From RPQJ01 sp963754125 (GTDB taxonomy: Bacteria; Pseudomonadota; Gammaproteobacteria; Steroidobacterales; Steroidobacteraceae), in assembly GCA_963754125.1 (NCBI GenBank), contig CAVWEX010000014.1, positions 1 to 64,000 of the forward strand: a stretch of 64,000 nucleotides of DNA. Direction: 5' to 3'. The notes beneath the pieces were generated by a model. The model did no database searches, was not told the DNA's origin, and saw nothing but the letters and a program-made list of their open reading frames with translations. Both the position numbers and the translations under genes were made by a program. Shown in pieces: positions 45,511-54,104 of this stretch (the first letter of the stretch is position 1; each line of letters opens with the position of its first letter).

Positions 45511-45942
45511 ATGTCAACCTCAATCGCCAGCCCGCTCGAGACGGCCACGCGCGCGCGGCTGACCCTCGAGCAGCACGGAATCCGCCCGACCGCGCAGCGG
45601 GTCAAGGTGGCCGAGCTGCTGCTCACCGCGCCGCGCCACATGACGGCCGAGCAGATCCTCGGCTGCCTGCGCCAGGCCGACAGCCGTGTCTCCAAGGCGA
45701 CGGTCTACAACACGCTCAACCTGTTCGTCGCCGAGGGACTGGCCCGCGAGATCCACGCCGACCCGCAGCGCTGCGTATACGACTCGACGATGTCGCCGCA
45801 TCATCATTTCCAGAACGTGGACACCGGCGAGATGACCGACATCCGCCCCGAGGACCTGTCGTTCGCGCGCCTGCCCGAGCTGCCGGCCGGCACGGAGATC
45901 GAGCGCGTGGACGTCGTGATTCGCGTGCGCCGCAAGGCTTGA
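45511..45942 (+). CDS. Fur-family metalloregulator, Irr-like
   Basis: A 143-residue Fur-superfamily repressor. The winged helix reads TAQRVKVAELLL, HMTAEQILGCL and RVSKATVYNTLNLFVAEGLARE. The dimerization part has YDSTMSPHHHFQNVDTGEMTDI. It lacks the C-x-x-C pairs of the structural zinc site of E. coli Fur, and the triple histidine followed by F-x-N-x-D-T-G-E resembles Irr/iron-response members, so Irr-like iron control is more likely than classical Fur; this is inference from motif only. The start is the first ATG of the frame, unusually close to a TATAAT box. It precedes tRNA-Thr. Confidence 0.85.
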   Translation: MSTSIASPLETATRARLTLEQHGIRPTAQRVKVAELLLTAPRHMTAEQILGCLRQADSRVSKATVYNTLNLFVAEGLAREIHADPQRCVYDSTMSPHHHFQNVDTGEMTDIRPEDLSFARLPELPAGTEIERVDVVIRVRRKA

Positions 45943-45944
45943 AC

Positions 45945-45973
45945 TTCACGACCCGGGTCCGAGTCCGTATACT
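45945..45973 (+). promoter_or_regulatory. Likely promoter of tRNA-Thr
   Basis: TTCACG (45945-45950) and TATACT (45968-45973) are 17 bp apart and end 13 bp before the tRNA. Confidence 0.5.
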
Positions 45974-45986
45974 GCGCGCCCCTCGT

Positions 45987-46062
45987 GCCGGAGTAGCTCA
46001 GCTGGTAGAGCAGCGCATTCGTAATGCGCGGGTCGGGGGTTCGAGTCCCTCCTCCGGCACCA
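45987..46062 (+). tRNA. tRNA-Thr (anticodon CGT)
   Basis: Acceptor GCCGGAG/CTCCGGC, D-arm AGCTCAGCTGGTAGAGC, anticodon stem GCGCA/TGCGC around TTCGTAA (anticodon CGT), variable loop, T-arm GGGGGTTCGAGTCCCTC, discriminator A and an encoded CCA; 76 nt. It reads the ACG codon. Confidence 0.97.
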
Positions 46063-46108
46063 CTCCCACGCTCGCGGTCCGCGCCGCCCTCGTCTCGGCT
46101 CCGGCCCG

Positions 46109-46954
46109 ATGCTGAGACTGGCGTCACTGCTGCCGCTGCCGCTGCTGTATGCGCTCTGCGGCACGCTGGCGTGGGTCCTCGGCGTCGCCGGGTGGCGTCG
46201 GCGGCTGGTCGCCGACGGCCTCGCACGCTGCCTTGCGGATCGCGACCCGGCGGAGCGTCGGGCCATCGCACGCGAGTTCTACGCCGGACTCGGCCGCCTG
46301 GTGGCGGAATTCCTGCGCTCTCCCCGCATGACGCCGGCGGAGTTCGAGCAGCGGCTGCGCTTCGAGGACGATGCGATCGTCCGTGAGGCCCTCGCCAGCG
46401 GCCGCCGCGTACTCCTCGTCGCGGGGCACCACTGCAACTGGGAATGGCTGCTCCTCGAGGTTTCCCGACGCTTCGGCGAGCAGGTCGTGGTGCCGTACAA
46501 ACCATTATCGCGTGCGAGCGCCGACCGCCGGGTGCTCGGCATGCGCAGCCGCTTCGGGGCCACCATGGTTCCCGCGAAGGAGGTCGGCAGGTACCTCGTC
46601 GCGCGACGCCGTCAGGTGCGGCTGATCGCGATGCTGGCCGACCAGTCGCCACCCGCCCGGAGCGAACACCAGGTCTGGCTGCCGTTCTTCGGCCAGCGCA
46701 CCGCGTTCTTCCAGGGACCGGGCTGGATCGGCGCGCGCCTCGGCTTCGAGCCCGTGTTCATCGCGATGCGGCCGGACGGCCCTGGACGCTACGTCGCGCG
46801 ATTCCTGCCGCTGGCGGCCCCGGCGGAGCGGCTCGATGCCGAGCAGATTCTCGCTGCGTACGTGCGCGCCCTCGAGCGGCAGATCCGCGAGCATCCCGCC
46901 CAGTACTTCTGGGCCTACAACCGCTGGAAGCGTGCGAAGCCGCACCATGACTGA
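46109..46954 (+). CDS. LpxL/HtrB-like lipid acyltransferase (copy 1)
   Basis: A 281-residue membrane-associated acyltransferase of the LpxL/LpxM (LABLAT) family. An N-terminal hydrophobic segment (LPLPLLYALCGTLAWVLGVAG) is followed by AREFYAGLGRLVAEFLRSP and the catalytic H-x4-E-type motif VAGHHCNWEWLLLE (about residues 107-120). Then come MVPAKEVGRYLVARRR, IAMLADQSPP and HPAQYFWAYNRWK near the end. Family members transfer an acyl chain from acyl-ACP to lipid A precursors or other lipids. The second copy begins inside its last codons (8-bp overlap), so the two are translated together. Confidence 0.9.
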   Translation: MLRLASLLPLPLLYALCGTLAWVLGVAGWRRRLVADGLARCLADRDPAERRAIAREFYAGLGRLVAEFLRSPRMTPAEFEQRLRFEDDAIVREALASGRRVLLVAGHHCNWEWLLLEVSRRFGEQVVVPYKPLSRASADRRVLGMRSRFGATMVPAKEVGRYLVARRRQVRLIAMLADQSPPARSEHQVWLPFFGQRTAFFQGPGWIGARLGFEPVFIAMRPDGPGRYVARFLPLAAPAERLDAEQILAAYVRALERQIREHPAQYFWAYNRWKRAKPHHD

Positions 46955-47933
46955 CGTCGCGGAGCCGTTGCCGCTGCGCGTGCTGTACGGACTGGCCGGT
47001 GCCGCGGCGTGGATCGCGTTCCGTCTCTTCCGCCTGCGGCACGACGTGATCCGCGGCAACCTCGCGCGCTCGTTTCCCGGGGAATCGACGGTGAGGCTGC
47101 AGGCGCTCGAGCGTGAGTTCGCACGCCGGCAGGGCGAGGCACTCGCCGAGCTGCTCTACACGCCACGCCTCGATGCAGACCAGATGCGCGCGCGGGTCGT
47201 GCTGACGAACCCGGAGGTGCTCGCCCACGCGCCGCCTGGCCGACCGCTCATTCTGGTCGGGGCGCACCACTGCAATGCGGAGTGGGCCCTGCAGCGCATG
47301 GCGCTCGAGTTCGGGGGGCGGTTCGTGGGCCTGTACAAGCCGATCCGCAATCCGAGCGTGGATGCGTGGTTCCGCCGCGTGCGCTCGCGCTTCGGCGCAA
47401 GGCTGGTGCCGGCGAAGACGGTGCTGAAGGAACTCGCGCGCAGCCGCGACGTGGCGGCGATCGGCCTCATCGCGGACCAGGCCCCGACCACCAGCCCGGA
47501 GAAGCACTGGACGCGATTCCTGGGCCAGGACACCGCCTTCTACATGGGCCCCGAACTGCTCGGGCGCGCGCTGCGCGGCCCGGTGCTCCTCGGCCGCATG
47601 CGGCGACTCGGGCGCGGCCGCTACGAGTTCGAGTTCGAGGCGCTCAATGTGCCCGGTGAGCGGCTGCCGCACGGCGAGATCACCGACCGCTACGCCCGGG
47701 CGCTCGAGGCGTGGATTCGCGAGGACCCCGCCGGCTGGTGGTGGTCGCACAAGCGCTGGAAGCTCGACGCGCGAAAGCGCCTGACGACGCTGCCGCTGCG
47801 CCGCGGCGTCCGCAGGCCGCGCCCTCGGCCGCCGGCCACTCAGGCGCTGGCGAGCTTCTGCTCGAGGTGCTTCGCGAGCTGGCTCACCGTCGGGAAGTCG
47901 AACAGCTCGGTGAGGTCCACGACCCCGGGGTAG
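46947..47933 (+). CDS. LpxL/HtrB-like lipid acyltransferase (copy 2)
   Basis: A 328-residue relative of the preceding gene. LPLRVLYGLAGAAAWIAFRLF forms the N-terminal hydrophobic part. NLARSFPGE, VGAHHCNAEWALQRM (catalytic H/E region, about residue 108), LVPAKTVLKELARSRDVAAIGLIADQ and DPAGWWWSHKRWKLD are family segments. The last ~31 codons (from about 47840) run antisense to the convergent acyl-AMP ligase gene and look unlike the family, so the true end may be earlier. ATG 46947 overlaps the upstream stop by eight bases. Tandem copies may add two different acyl chains, as LpxL and LpxM do. Confidence 0.88.
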   Translation: MTDVAEPLPLRVLYGLAGAAAWIAFRLFRLRHDVIRGNLARSFPGESTVRLQALEREFARRQGEALAELLYTPRLDADQMRARVVLTNPEVLAHAPPGRPLILVGAHHCNAEWALQRMALEFGGRFVGLYKPIRNPSVDAWFRRVRSRFGARLVPAKTVLKELARSRDVAAIGLIADQAPTTSPEKHWTRFLGQDTAFYMGPELLGRALRGPVLLGRMRRLGRGRYEFEFEALNVPGERLPHGEITDRYARALEAWIREDPAGWWWSHKRWKLDARKRLTTLPLRRGVRRPRPRPPATQALASFCSRCFASWLTVGKSNSSVRSTTPG

Positions 47934-49801
47934 AGCTCGTCGATCTTCTCGTGGATCTGGATCAGCGAGAGCGAGCTCGCGCCGATCTCGAACAGGTTCT
48001 CGTCCACGTCCACGTGCTTGCCCGCCAGGACGTCGTCCACGATCGCCTTGAGCTGGCGCTCGACCTGGCCGGCGGCCGCGCGACCGTGGCCGTGCGCGGT
48101 CGACCAGGCCGCGTCGAATGCCGCGAGCTCGGCGGCGAACTCGCCGTCCTCGTAGGCCTTGGCGAGCGCCGTGCGCTGCAGCTTGCCGCTGGTCGTCTTC
48201 GGAATCCGGGCCACGGGCACGACGCGCGCCACCTCGACGCCCGCGTGCTCGTTCACCAGGTGGACGGCACGCGCCGCGATCGGAACGAACTCCGACATCT
48301 CGCCTCGGTGCAGGATGAACAGCACGAGCTCGTCGCTGGCGCCCTGGGACGGGCGCACGCCCGCGGCCGCGACCTTGCCGAGTTCGAGCCCCGGCTCGCC
48401 CTGCAACACCGCCTCGAGGTCGTGCGGGTAGTAGTTCTGGCCGTTGACGAACAGGATCTCCTTGGACCGGCCGGTGATGTAGAGCTCGCTCTCGTGCCAG
48501 AGCCCGAGGTCGCCGGTGCGCAGCCAGCCCTCGGCGTCGATCGCCGCGGCGTTTGCATCCGGGTTGCGGAAATAACCGCGCGTGACGTTGTCGCCCTGAA
48601 TCAGCACGTGGCCGACGTGACCCGGTGCAACCTCGACGCCCGCATCGTCGACCAGCTTCACGCGTGTGTAGGGAATCGGCCGGCCCTCGCACATGAGCCT
48701 GAGCGCGCTGGGGTCGTCGGCGGTCACGAGCCGCACCGGCGAGCCCAGGCCCATGGAGCGGCGATCGACGGTCAGGTAGCGATGCCCCGACCCGGGCGTC
48801 GGGAAGCTCACGGCGAGCGACGCTTCCGCGAGGCCGTAGACGGGGAACATCGCTTTGCGATTGAGGCCGTAGGGTGCCATGCGATCGAGGAACTCCTCGA
48901 CCAGCTCCACCGAGATCGGCTCGGCGCCGTTGAAGATCAGGCGGACGCAGGAGAGGTCCACGCCGTCGAGCGTCTTCTCGCCGAGCGCGCGCAGGAAGTG
49001 CCGGTAGCCGAAGTTCGGCGAGCAGGTGATCGTGACGCGCCTGGCCGACGCAAACTTCATCCACAGGAGTGCGCGCCGTACGAACAGGTCGGTGGGCATC
49101 AGGTACTGCCTCGAACCGGCGTACGTGACCATGAGGTGGAAACCGATCAGTCCCATGTCGTGGGTGAGCGGCATCCAGCTCAGCGTGACGTCTTGCTCGT
49201 TGAGGCCGATCGCCCGGGTCACGCCGTCCATGTTGGCGAGCAGGTTGGCGTGGGTGAGCACCACGCCCTTGGGCTCGCTGGTCGAGCCCGAGGAGAACTG
49301 GATGAATGCCGTCTGGTCCGGCGCGACGCGCGCCGGCGTGCCCTCGCGCGAGATGTCGTCGAGCTGGTCGATGAGGAACGTGCGCCGTTCGAGGGACGCC
49401 CACGACGAGCCCTCGCCTTGCTCGGCGGCGAATGCGGCGAGCCGGTCGCGCAGCTTCCGATCCGTGTAGAGCAGTGGGTCGCCCAGCTGGCGTGCGATGC
49501 GCAGCAGCTTGTGCTTGTGCTCGTCGCTGATGCCCACGGCCACGGGAACCGGCACGATGCCGCCGTAGATGCACGCCCAGAACGCATCGAGGAACTGCTC
49601 GTTGCCCGCCACGTGCAGGATGAGCAGGTCGCCCGGCTGCGCCCCGATGCGCTGCAGGTGATGCAGGATCCCGAGTGCGCGCCGGCGCAGGGCGGCCAGC
49701 GTCAGCGTCTTCTCCGCCTGCTCGCCCTCAAGGTAGCCGATGGCGAGCGGGCCGCGGCTGCGGTGGTCGAGCATTTCGGGAAGGGTCGGGTACTGGATCA
49801 T
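47840..49801 (-). CDS. Fatty acyl-AMP ligase with C-terminal acyl carrier domain
   Basis: A 653-residue adenylate-forming enzyme that activates a fatty acid as acyl-AMP and probably loads it on its own carrier domain. The AMP-binding core has FIQFSSGSTSEPKGVVLTH (about residues 168-186), SWMPLTHDMGLIGFHL, FNGAEPIS, PVYGLAEASLAVSFP, GWLRTGDLG and GRSKEILFVNGQNYYPHDLE. The C-terminus is an acyl carrier protein with phosphopantetheine serine in EIGASSLSLIQIHE (about Ser-610). The FAAL rather than acyl-CoA ligase call rests on overall motif style. A phosphopantetheinyl transferase gene diverges 146 bp away and could activate the carrier. The ends overlap the preceding acyltransferase gene by 94 bp. 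Confidence 0.9.
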   Translation of the reverse strand: MIQYPTLPEMLDHRSRGPLAIGYLEGEQAEKTLTLAALRRRALGILHHLQRIGAQPGDLLILHVAGNEQFLDAFWACIYGGIVPVPVAVGISDEHKHKLLRIARQLGDPLLYTDRKLRDRLAAFAAEQGEGSSWASLERRTFLIDQLDDISREGTPARVAPDQTAFIQFSSGSTSEPKGVVLTHANLLANMDGVTRAIGLNEQDVTLSWMPLTHDMGLIGFHLMVTYAGSRQYLMPTDLFVRRALLWMKFASARRVTITCSPNFGYRHFLRALGEKTLDGVDLSCVRLIFNGAEPISVELVEEFLDRMAPYGLNRKAMFPVYGLAEASLAVSFPTPGSGHRYLTVDRRSMGLGSPVRLVTADDPSALRLMCEGRPIPYTRVKLVDDAGVEVAPGHVGHVLIQGDNVTRGYFRNPDANAAAIDAEGWLRTGDLGLWHESELYITGRSKEILFVNGQNYYPHDLEAVLQGEPGLELGKVAAAGVRPSQGASDELVLFILHRGEMSEFVPIAARAVHLVNEHAGVEVARVVPVARIPKTTSGKLQRTALAKAYEDGEFAAELAAFDAAWSTAHGHGRAAAGQVERQLKAIVDDVLAGKHVDVDENLFEIGASSLSLIQIHEKIDELYPGVVDLTELFDFPTVSQLAKHLEQKLASA

Positions 49802-49947
49802 GGACTTGGGCCCGCGGTTTCATGTGGGACGCGCTGCGGGGCCGCTCGGGGCGGGCAGCGAAGCGTCCGCGATTCTCCCAGATGGCCGGGTGCCGGTCAC
49901 GCCGGTCGGCTGGCGGGGGCCGGGACGCGAGCGGACAATCCCGGTGG

Positions 49948-50559
49948 ATGACCGACGTGCTGATCCTTCACGCGATGCTGCCCGGCGAAATCGATGCAGG
50001 TCCCGCAGCGGCATTGCTGGCGCGGCTGCCGTACGCCCGGCGCCTCGAACTCGAGCGTCGCGACGCCACCGCACGCCTCGCGAGCCTCGCAGGCACTGCG
50101 CTCCTGCTCGCCGGTGCGGGCCGGCTGCGGGGCAGGCCCGTGGAGCTCGCTAAGCTGCGCTTTCCGCTGGGCGGCAAGCCCATGCTCACGGGCGGGCCGT
50201 GGTTCAGCATTTCGCACTCCGTGAGCCGCGTCGCCGTCGCGCTCAGCGATTGCAGCGAGGTCGGTCTCGACCTCGAGGATGCGCTGTCCGGCGCAGGCGC
50301 CGTGGGCTCCGTAGCGACCGGTTCGCTCGGGCGGTGGACGGCGACCGAGGCCGTGCTGAAGGCAGTCGGCGCCGGGATCCGTTCCGCGGGCGACGTGCGG
50401 CTCTCGGCAGATCGCTCGATCGCACAGCTGGACGGCGAGGTCCTGTACCTGCGCCCGCTGGCGCTCGCCGAGGATTGCGTAGCCTGCCTGGCGACCCGGG
50501 CGGCCGTGTCCGGGCTGAGCGTCGAGCAGGTGGGTATCCCGTGGTCGTGCGCGACCTGA
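49948..50559 (+). CDS. 4'-phosphopantetheinyl transferase superfamily protein
   Basis: A 203-residue Sfp/AcpT-like protein expected to put the phosphopantetheine arm on carrier domains. Conserved parts are FPLGGKPMLTGGPWFSISHS, the magnesium-binding VGLDLED (about residues 107-113) and WTATEAVLKAVGAGI (about 131-145). In the last motif the lysine usually found before E-A is threonine, a possible change in activity. ATG 49948 is the first methionine before recognisable sequence. The adjacent divergent gene encodes an enzyme with a carrier domain, its most likely partner. Confidence 0.83.
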   Translation: MTDVLILHAMLPGEIDAGPAAALLARLPYARRLELERRDATARLASLAGTALLLAGAGRLRGRPVELAKLRFPLGGKPMLTGGPWFSISHSVSRVAVALSDCSEVGLDLEDALSGAGAVGSVATGSLGRWTATEAVLKAVGAGIRSAGDVRLSADRSIAQLDGEVLYLRPLALAEDCVACLATRAAVSGLSVEQVGIPWSCAT

Positions 50560-50638
50560 TCCACGGCGCCGCCCGCAAGGGCAAGCGGCGGGACCGCGCG
50601 AGCGATGTCGCGGCCGCCCTGGGGCGGGCCGCCCCGGA

Positions 50639-51400
50639 TCAGGCGTCGCTCGCGAGCGCGGCGCAAGCCTCCGACTGCAGCGCCTGCAGTCGCGCGGCCA
50701 TCTCCTCCTGCAGCCTGGCGAGTCGTTCGACATCGACGCCGCGCGGAATCCTGACCGGCTCGCCGTACGCGATCACGATGCGACTGAAGGGCAGCGGCAG
50801 TTCGAAGCGGTCCCAGGTGCGGAAGCGGATGCAGGGCGAGGCCGCGATGCTGATGGGCAGGATCGGCTTGCCGCTCAGCTGCGCGAGCAGCACCGGGCCG
50901 GGCTTGAACTCGTGCACCGGTCCACGCGGTCCGTCGGGCGTGATCGCGGGCGAGATCTCCTGCCTGACGATCGTCTCGTAGAAATCCCGCAGCGCCCGTG
51001 CACCGGTGGTGGTGGACGAGCCGCGGATCACGTGGCCGCCGATGCGCTCGACGAGCATGGCCGGTGCGGTGCCGTCCACCGACGGGCTGATCAGGAAGCC
51101 GGCCTTGAGCCCGTCCGGCTTGAGGTCGAGCAGGGCGCGCACGCCGAACAGCAGGTGCTGGTGCCAGTAGACGGGAATCACGGCGCGGGACTCGTGCACG
51201 GCTGCTCGCGCCGCCTCGAGTCCCAGCGTGCGGTGGACGCGACACGTCGCCCAGATGAAGCGTCCGAGGCGCCAGGCGATCGCGACCGCCACGCGGTAGA
51301 GCAGCATCCGGCCGCGGGTCAGGCGCCGGTTTCCGCGAGTCACCTTGCGGTAGAGGGTATTGCGCGGCGGTTGCCCGGGCGGCGTGGAGTGATCGCTCAT
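50639..51400 (-). CDS. DUF374-type lysophospholipid acyltransferase family protein
   Basis: A 253-residue protein of the DUF374 group of lipid acyltransferases. VIPVYWHQHLLFGVRALLD carries an H-x4 type motif in the usual place (about residue 80). AGFLISPSVDGTAPAMLVERIGG, GSSTTTGARALRDF, SPAITPDGPRGPVHEFKPG and PILPISIAASPCIRFRTWDRFELP are the family landmarks. Related proteins are linked to lipid A or lysophospholipid acylation; the substrate is unknown. A TATAGT hexamer ends six bases before the ATG on this strand, suggesting a leaderless transcript. Confidence 0.85.
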   Translation of the reverse strand: MSDHSTPPGQPPRNTLYRKVTRGNRRLTRGRMLLYRVAVAIAWRLGRFIWATCRVHRTLGLEAARAAVHESRAVIPVYWHQHLLFGVRALLDLKPDGLKAGFLISPSVDGTAPAMLVERIGGHVIRGSSTTTGARALRDFYETIVRQEISPAITPDGPRGPVHEFKPGPVLLAQLSGKPILPISIAASPCIRFRTWDRFELPLPFSRIVIAYGEPVRIPRGVDVERLARLQEEMAARLQALQSEACAALASDA

Positions 51401-51406
51401 CCGCCG

Positions 51407-51414
51407 ACTATACT
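51407..51414. promoter_or_regulatory. Overlapping divergent -10 elements between DUF374 and GT2 genes
   Basis: The sequence ACTATACT gives TATACT on the plus strand (51409-51414) and TATAGT on the minus strand (51412-51407). The two genes are only 40 bp apart, so the element could serve both, with a 20-nt leader for the GT2 gene and none for the DUF374 gene. The -35 regions are weak. Confidence 0.4.
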
Positions 51415-51440
51415 AACGCTCTCGCAGCCGAGCCCCCACC

Positions 51441-52199
51441 TTGATATCGTCGTCAGACAGCGTGCCCGCGCCGGACCTGCAGGTGTCGGTGGTCATCCCG
51501 GTGTGCAACGAGCAGGACAACGTCCTGCCGCTGGCGCGGGAGATCGACGCCGCGCTCGCCGGTCGCTACCGCCACGAGACGATTTTCGTGGACGACGGCA
51601 GCACCGACGGCACGGCAGAAGCCGTGCGCGCTGCCCGTGCTGCCGGCATGCCGCAGATTCGCCTCATCCGCCACTCGGTGCGTTCCGGCCAGAGCGCAGC
51701 CGTCGCGACCGGCGTGCGTGCCGCGTGCGCCCCCTGGATCGCGACGCTCGACGGCGACGGGCAGAACGACCCGGCCGACATCCCGAAGCTGCTCGACGCG
51801 GCGCGTGCCGCGGGCCCTTCGCGCCTGCGGCTCGTCATGGGCAACCGCACCACGCGCCGCGACACGTGGTTGCGACGACTGTCCTCGCGGGTCGCGAACG
51901 GCGTGCGCGGCGGGCTGCTCCGTGACGGCACGCCCGACACCGGCTGCGGCATCAAGGTGTTCGATCGCGCGGTGTTCCTCGACATGCCGCGCTTCGATCA
52001 CATGCACCGGTTCATGCCGGCGCTGTTCCAGCGCGAGGGTTACGAGGTCCTGTCGGTGCCGGTCAATCACCGCGAGCGGACTCGCGGCAAGTCGAAGTAC
52101 GGGCTCCACAACCGGCTCTGGGTCGGCATCGTCGACCTGTTCGGCATGATGTGGCTGATCCGCCGCGCCTCGCCCCGGATTCCCACCGACGAGTCCTGA
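51441..52199 (+). CDS. GT2 glycosyltransferase, dolichol-phosphate-mannose-synthase/ArnC-like
   Basis: A 252-residue glycosyltransferase family 2 enzyme. LQVSVVIPVCNEQDNVLPLARE opens the nucleotide-sugar-binding fold. FVDDGSTDGTAE, the acidic IATLDGDGQNDPADI (DxD-type) and VMGNRTTRRDT, TPDTGCGIKVFDRAVFLDMP, NHRERTRGKSKYGLHNRLW match polyprenyl-phosphate sugar transferases. It probably loads a sugar on undecaprenyl phosphate for the ArnT-like enzyme encoded next (GTG start directly after the stop). No C-terminal membrane helices are obvious. The TTG start at 51441 is used; a GTG eight codons later is an alternative. Confidence 0.9.
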   Translation: MISSSDSVPAPDLQVSVVIPVCNEQDNVLPLAREIDAALAGRYRHETIFVDDGSTDGTAEAVRAARAAGMPQIRLIRHSVRSGQSAAVATGVRAACAPWIATLDGDGQNDPADIPKLLDAARAAGPSRLRLVMGNRTTRRDTWLRRLSSRVANGVRGGLLRDGTPDTGCGIKVFDRAVFLDMPRFDHMHRFMPALFQREGYEVLSVPVNHRERTRGKSKYGLHNRLWVGIVDLFGMMWLIRRASPRIPTDES

Positions 52200-53964
52200 G
52201 TGAGCCTGCCGGGCCCCGCTGCGCCGAGCCTGCTCGATCGCCTGCTGCGCCCCGGGCGAGTGTCGTCGAATGACGTGATTCTCGACGTCGTGGGCCTCGT
52301 CGCCCTCGCGCTGGTCCTGATCGGTGCCGGCCTCGGGCTGCGCGATCCGTGGCCCGCTGACGAACCACGCTTCGCGCTCATCGCGCAGGACATGCTGAGG
52401 AGCGGCGACTGGCTGATTCCGCGGATCGGCGGCGACCTGTACGCGGACAAGCCACCACTGTTCTTCTGGCTGATGGCAGCAAGCATGTCCGTGACCGGTT
52501 CCCTGCGCGTTGGTTTCCTGCTGCCCTCGCTGCTGACCGGTGTCGGCACAGTGCTTCTCGTGTACGACCTGCTGCGTCGCGCCCGCGGACGCGAAGTCGC
52601 GCTTGCGGGCGCTTTCGTGCTGCTGCTGACATTCCAGTTCCTCTGGCAGGCCCGGGAGGCGAAGATCGACTCCCTGTTGTGCTTCCTCACGACGTTGAGT
52701 CTCTACGGCCTGCTGCGTCACCTGTTGCTCGGCCCGGCGCCCGGCTGGTTCGTGACCGGTTGGGCAGCGGCCGGACTCGGCGTGATCACCAAGGGAGTGG
52801 GCTTCCTGCCGTTGCTCGCGCTACTGCCGTTCATCCTGCTCGTCCGTCGCGGATGGCCGGCGCCGGTGGCGGGCATCGGCGGCCTGTGGCTGCCGGGCGT
52901 GGCCGCGATGCTGGTCGCCATCGGGGTGTGGTTCGTGCCGATGATGCTCGCCACGGCCGCGGGCGGCGACCTGCTCGCGTACCGCAACGAGATCCTGTTC
53001 AAGCAGACGGTGACGCGCTACGCGGATGCCTGGCACCACAACGAGCCGCCCTGGTATTTCCTGACGAACGTCATCCCCGTGCTGTGGCTGCCACTCGTGG
53101 CGCTCGTGCCGTGGTTGTGGCCACGCTGGCGTGCCGCGCTGCGCGAGCGCGACACCCTCGTCGCCGTCCTGCTTGCGTGGGTGGTGATCGTCGTGGCGTT
53201 CTTCAGCGCGAGCTCGGGCAAGCGCGGCCTGTACGTGCTGCCCGCCGTGCCGGCGCTCGCGATGGCCGCGGCGCCGTGGCTGCCCGAGCTGCTGCGGGCG
53301 CGCGGGCCGCGGCGCCTCGCCTTCGGCCTCGCGGTGGCGCTGGTGGCGCTGGCCGCGCTCGGCGCCGGTCACTTTGCGCTGTCGGCCTCCGCTGCGGAGC
53401 GGGTGCTCAGCCAATATGGACTGCAGCCCGTGCTGCCACTTCTCATCATTGTGGCCGCGGGGATCCTGCCGATTGCGTGGCTGCGCGTACGCGACGGGTG
53501 GCTCGCCTACACCGGCGTGTTGGCGGTGCTCGTGGCGACCGCGAGCCTGGTGATCTACCCGCAGATGGACGCGCTGCGCTCAGGCCGGGCGTTCATGGCC
53601 AGGGTAGAGCAGGCGAGCGCCGGCGCGACCGAGCTCGGCCTCGTGAGCGCCAAGGAGCAGTACCTGCTGCAGTTGCGCCGTCCGAGCATCAATTTCGGTC
53701 ACGCCCGCTGGCGCGAGCGGGAGGTCGAGGCGGCCGATGCGGCGGCCTGGCTCGCGGAGCGGCCGGGCAGGGCACTGCTCGTCGAGCGTCGGACGCGTGA
53801 GATGCTGCTTCAAGAATGCCGAGGCGCTGGAACTCGGCCGGGCCAATCGCGAGCACTGGTCGCTGGTGTCGGGAACACCCGACGCGGACTGTGTCGCGCG
53901 CGGCGATCCCTCGCGCGCCATTCTCTACCTGCCGCCCGAGGTCCGTTCCAATACAGGGGGTTAG
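52200..53964 (+). CDS. ArnT-like GT39 glycosyltransferase, frameshifted near the end
   Basis: A polytopic membrane glycosyltransferase of about 587 residues that uses polyprenyl-phosphate sugars to modify a lipid or protein in the periplasm. DPWPADEPRFALIAQDMLRSGDWLIPRIGGDLYADKPPLFFW holds the catalytic acidic pair and conserved loop. REAKIDSLLCFLTTLSLYGL, GVITKGVGFLP and WHHNEPPWYFL are typical of ArnT and PMT relatives. About ten membrane helices follow each other. Near 53812 one extra A in CAAG shifts the frame; homology goes on as NAEALELGRANREHW to the stop at 53964. The GTG start adjoins the GT2 stop, so the two are cotranscribed. Confidence 0.88.
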
Positions 53965-53965
53965 C

Positions 53966-53993
53966 TTGAAATTCTCGACCCCTGTGACAGAAT
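53966..53993 (+). promoter_or_regulatory. Possible promoter of the GGDEF/EAL gene
   Basis: TTGAAA (53966-53971) and CAGAAT (53988-53993) are 16 bp apart, about 110 bp upstream of the ATG at 54105. Confidence 0.4.
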
Positions 53994-54104
53994 GCAGTAC
54001 AAACAGTTGGCCGGTAAGCATTAGAGAATTGTGCGGTAGTTCCGTTGCAGGGCGCAGCGGACTGACACACTCATCGCAATCCGGCCGGGGTCCTTGAGCA
54101 CGCG

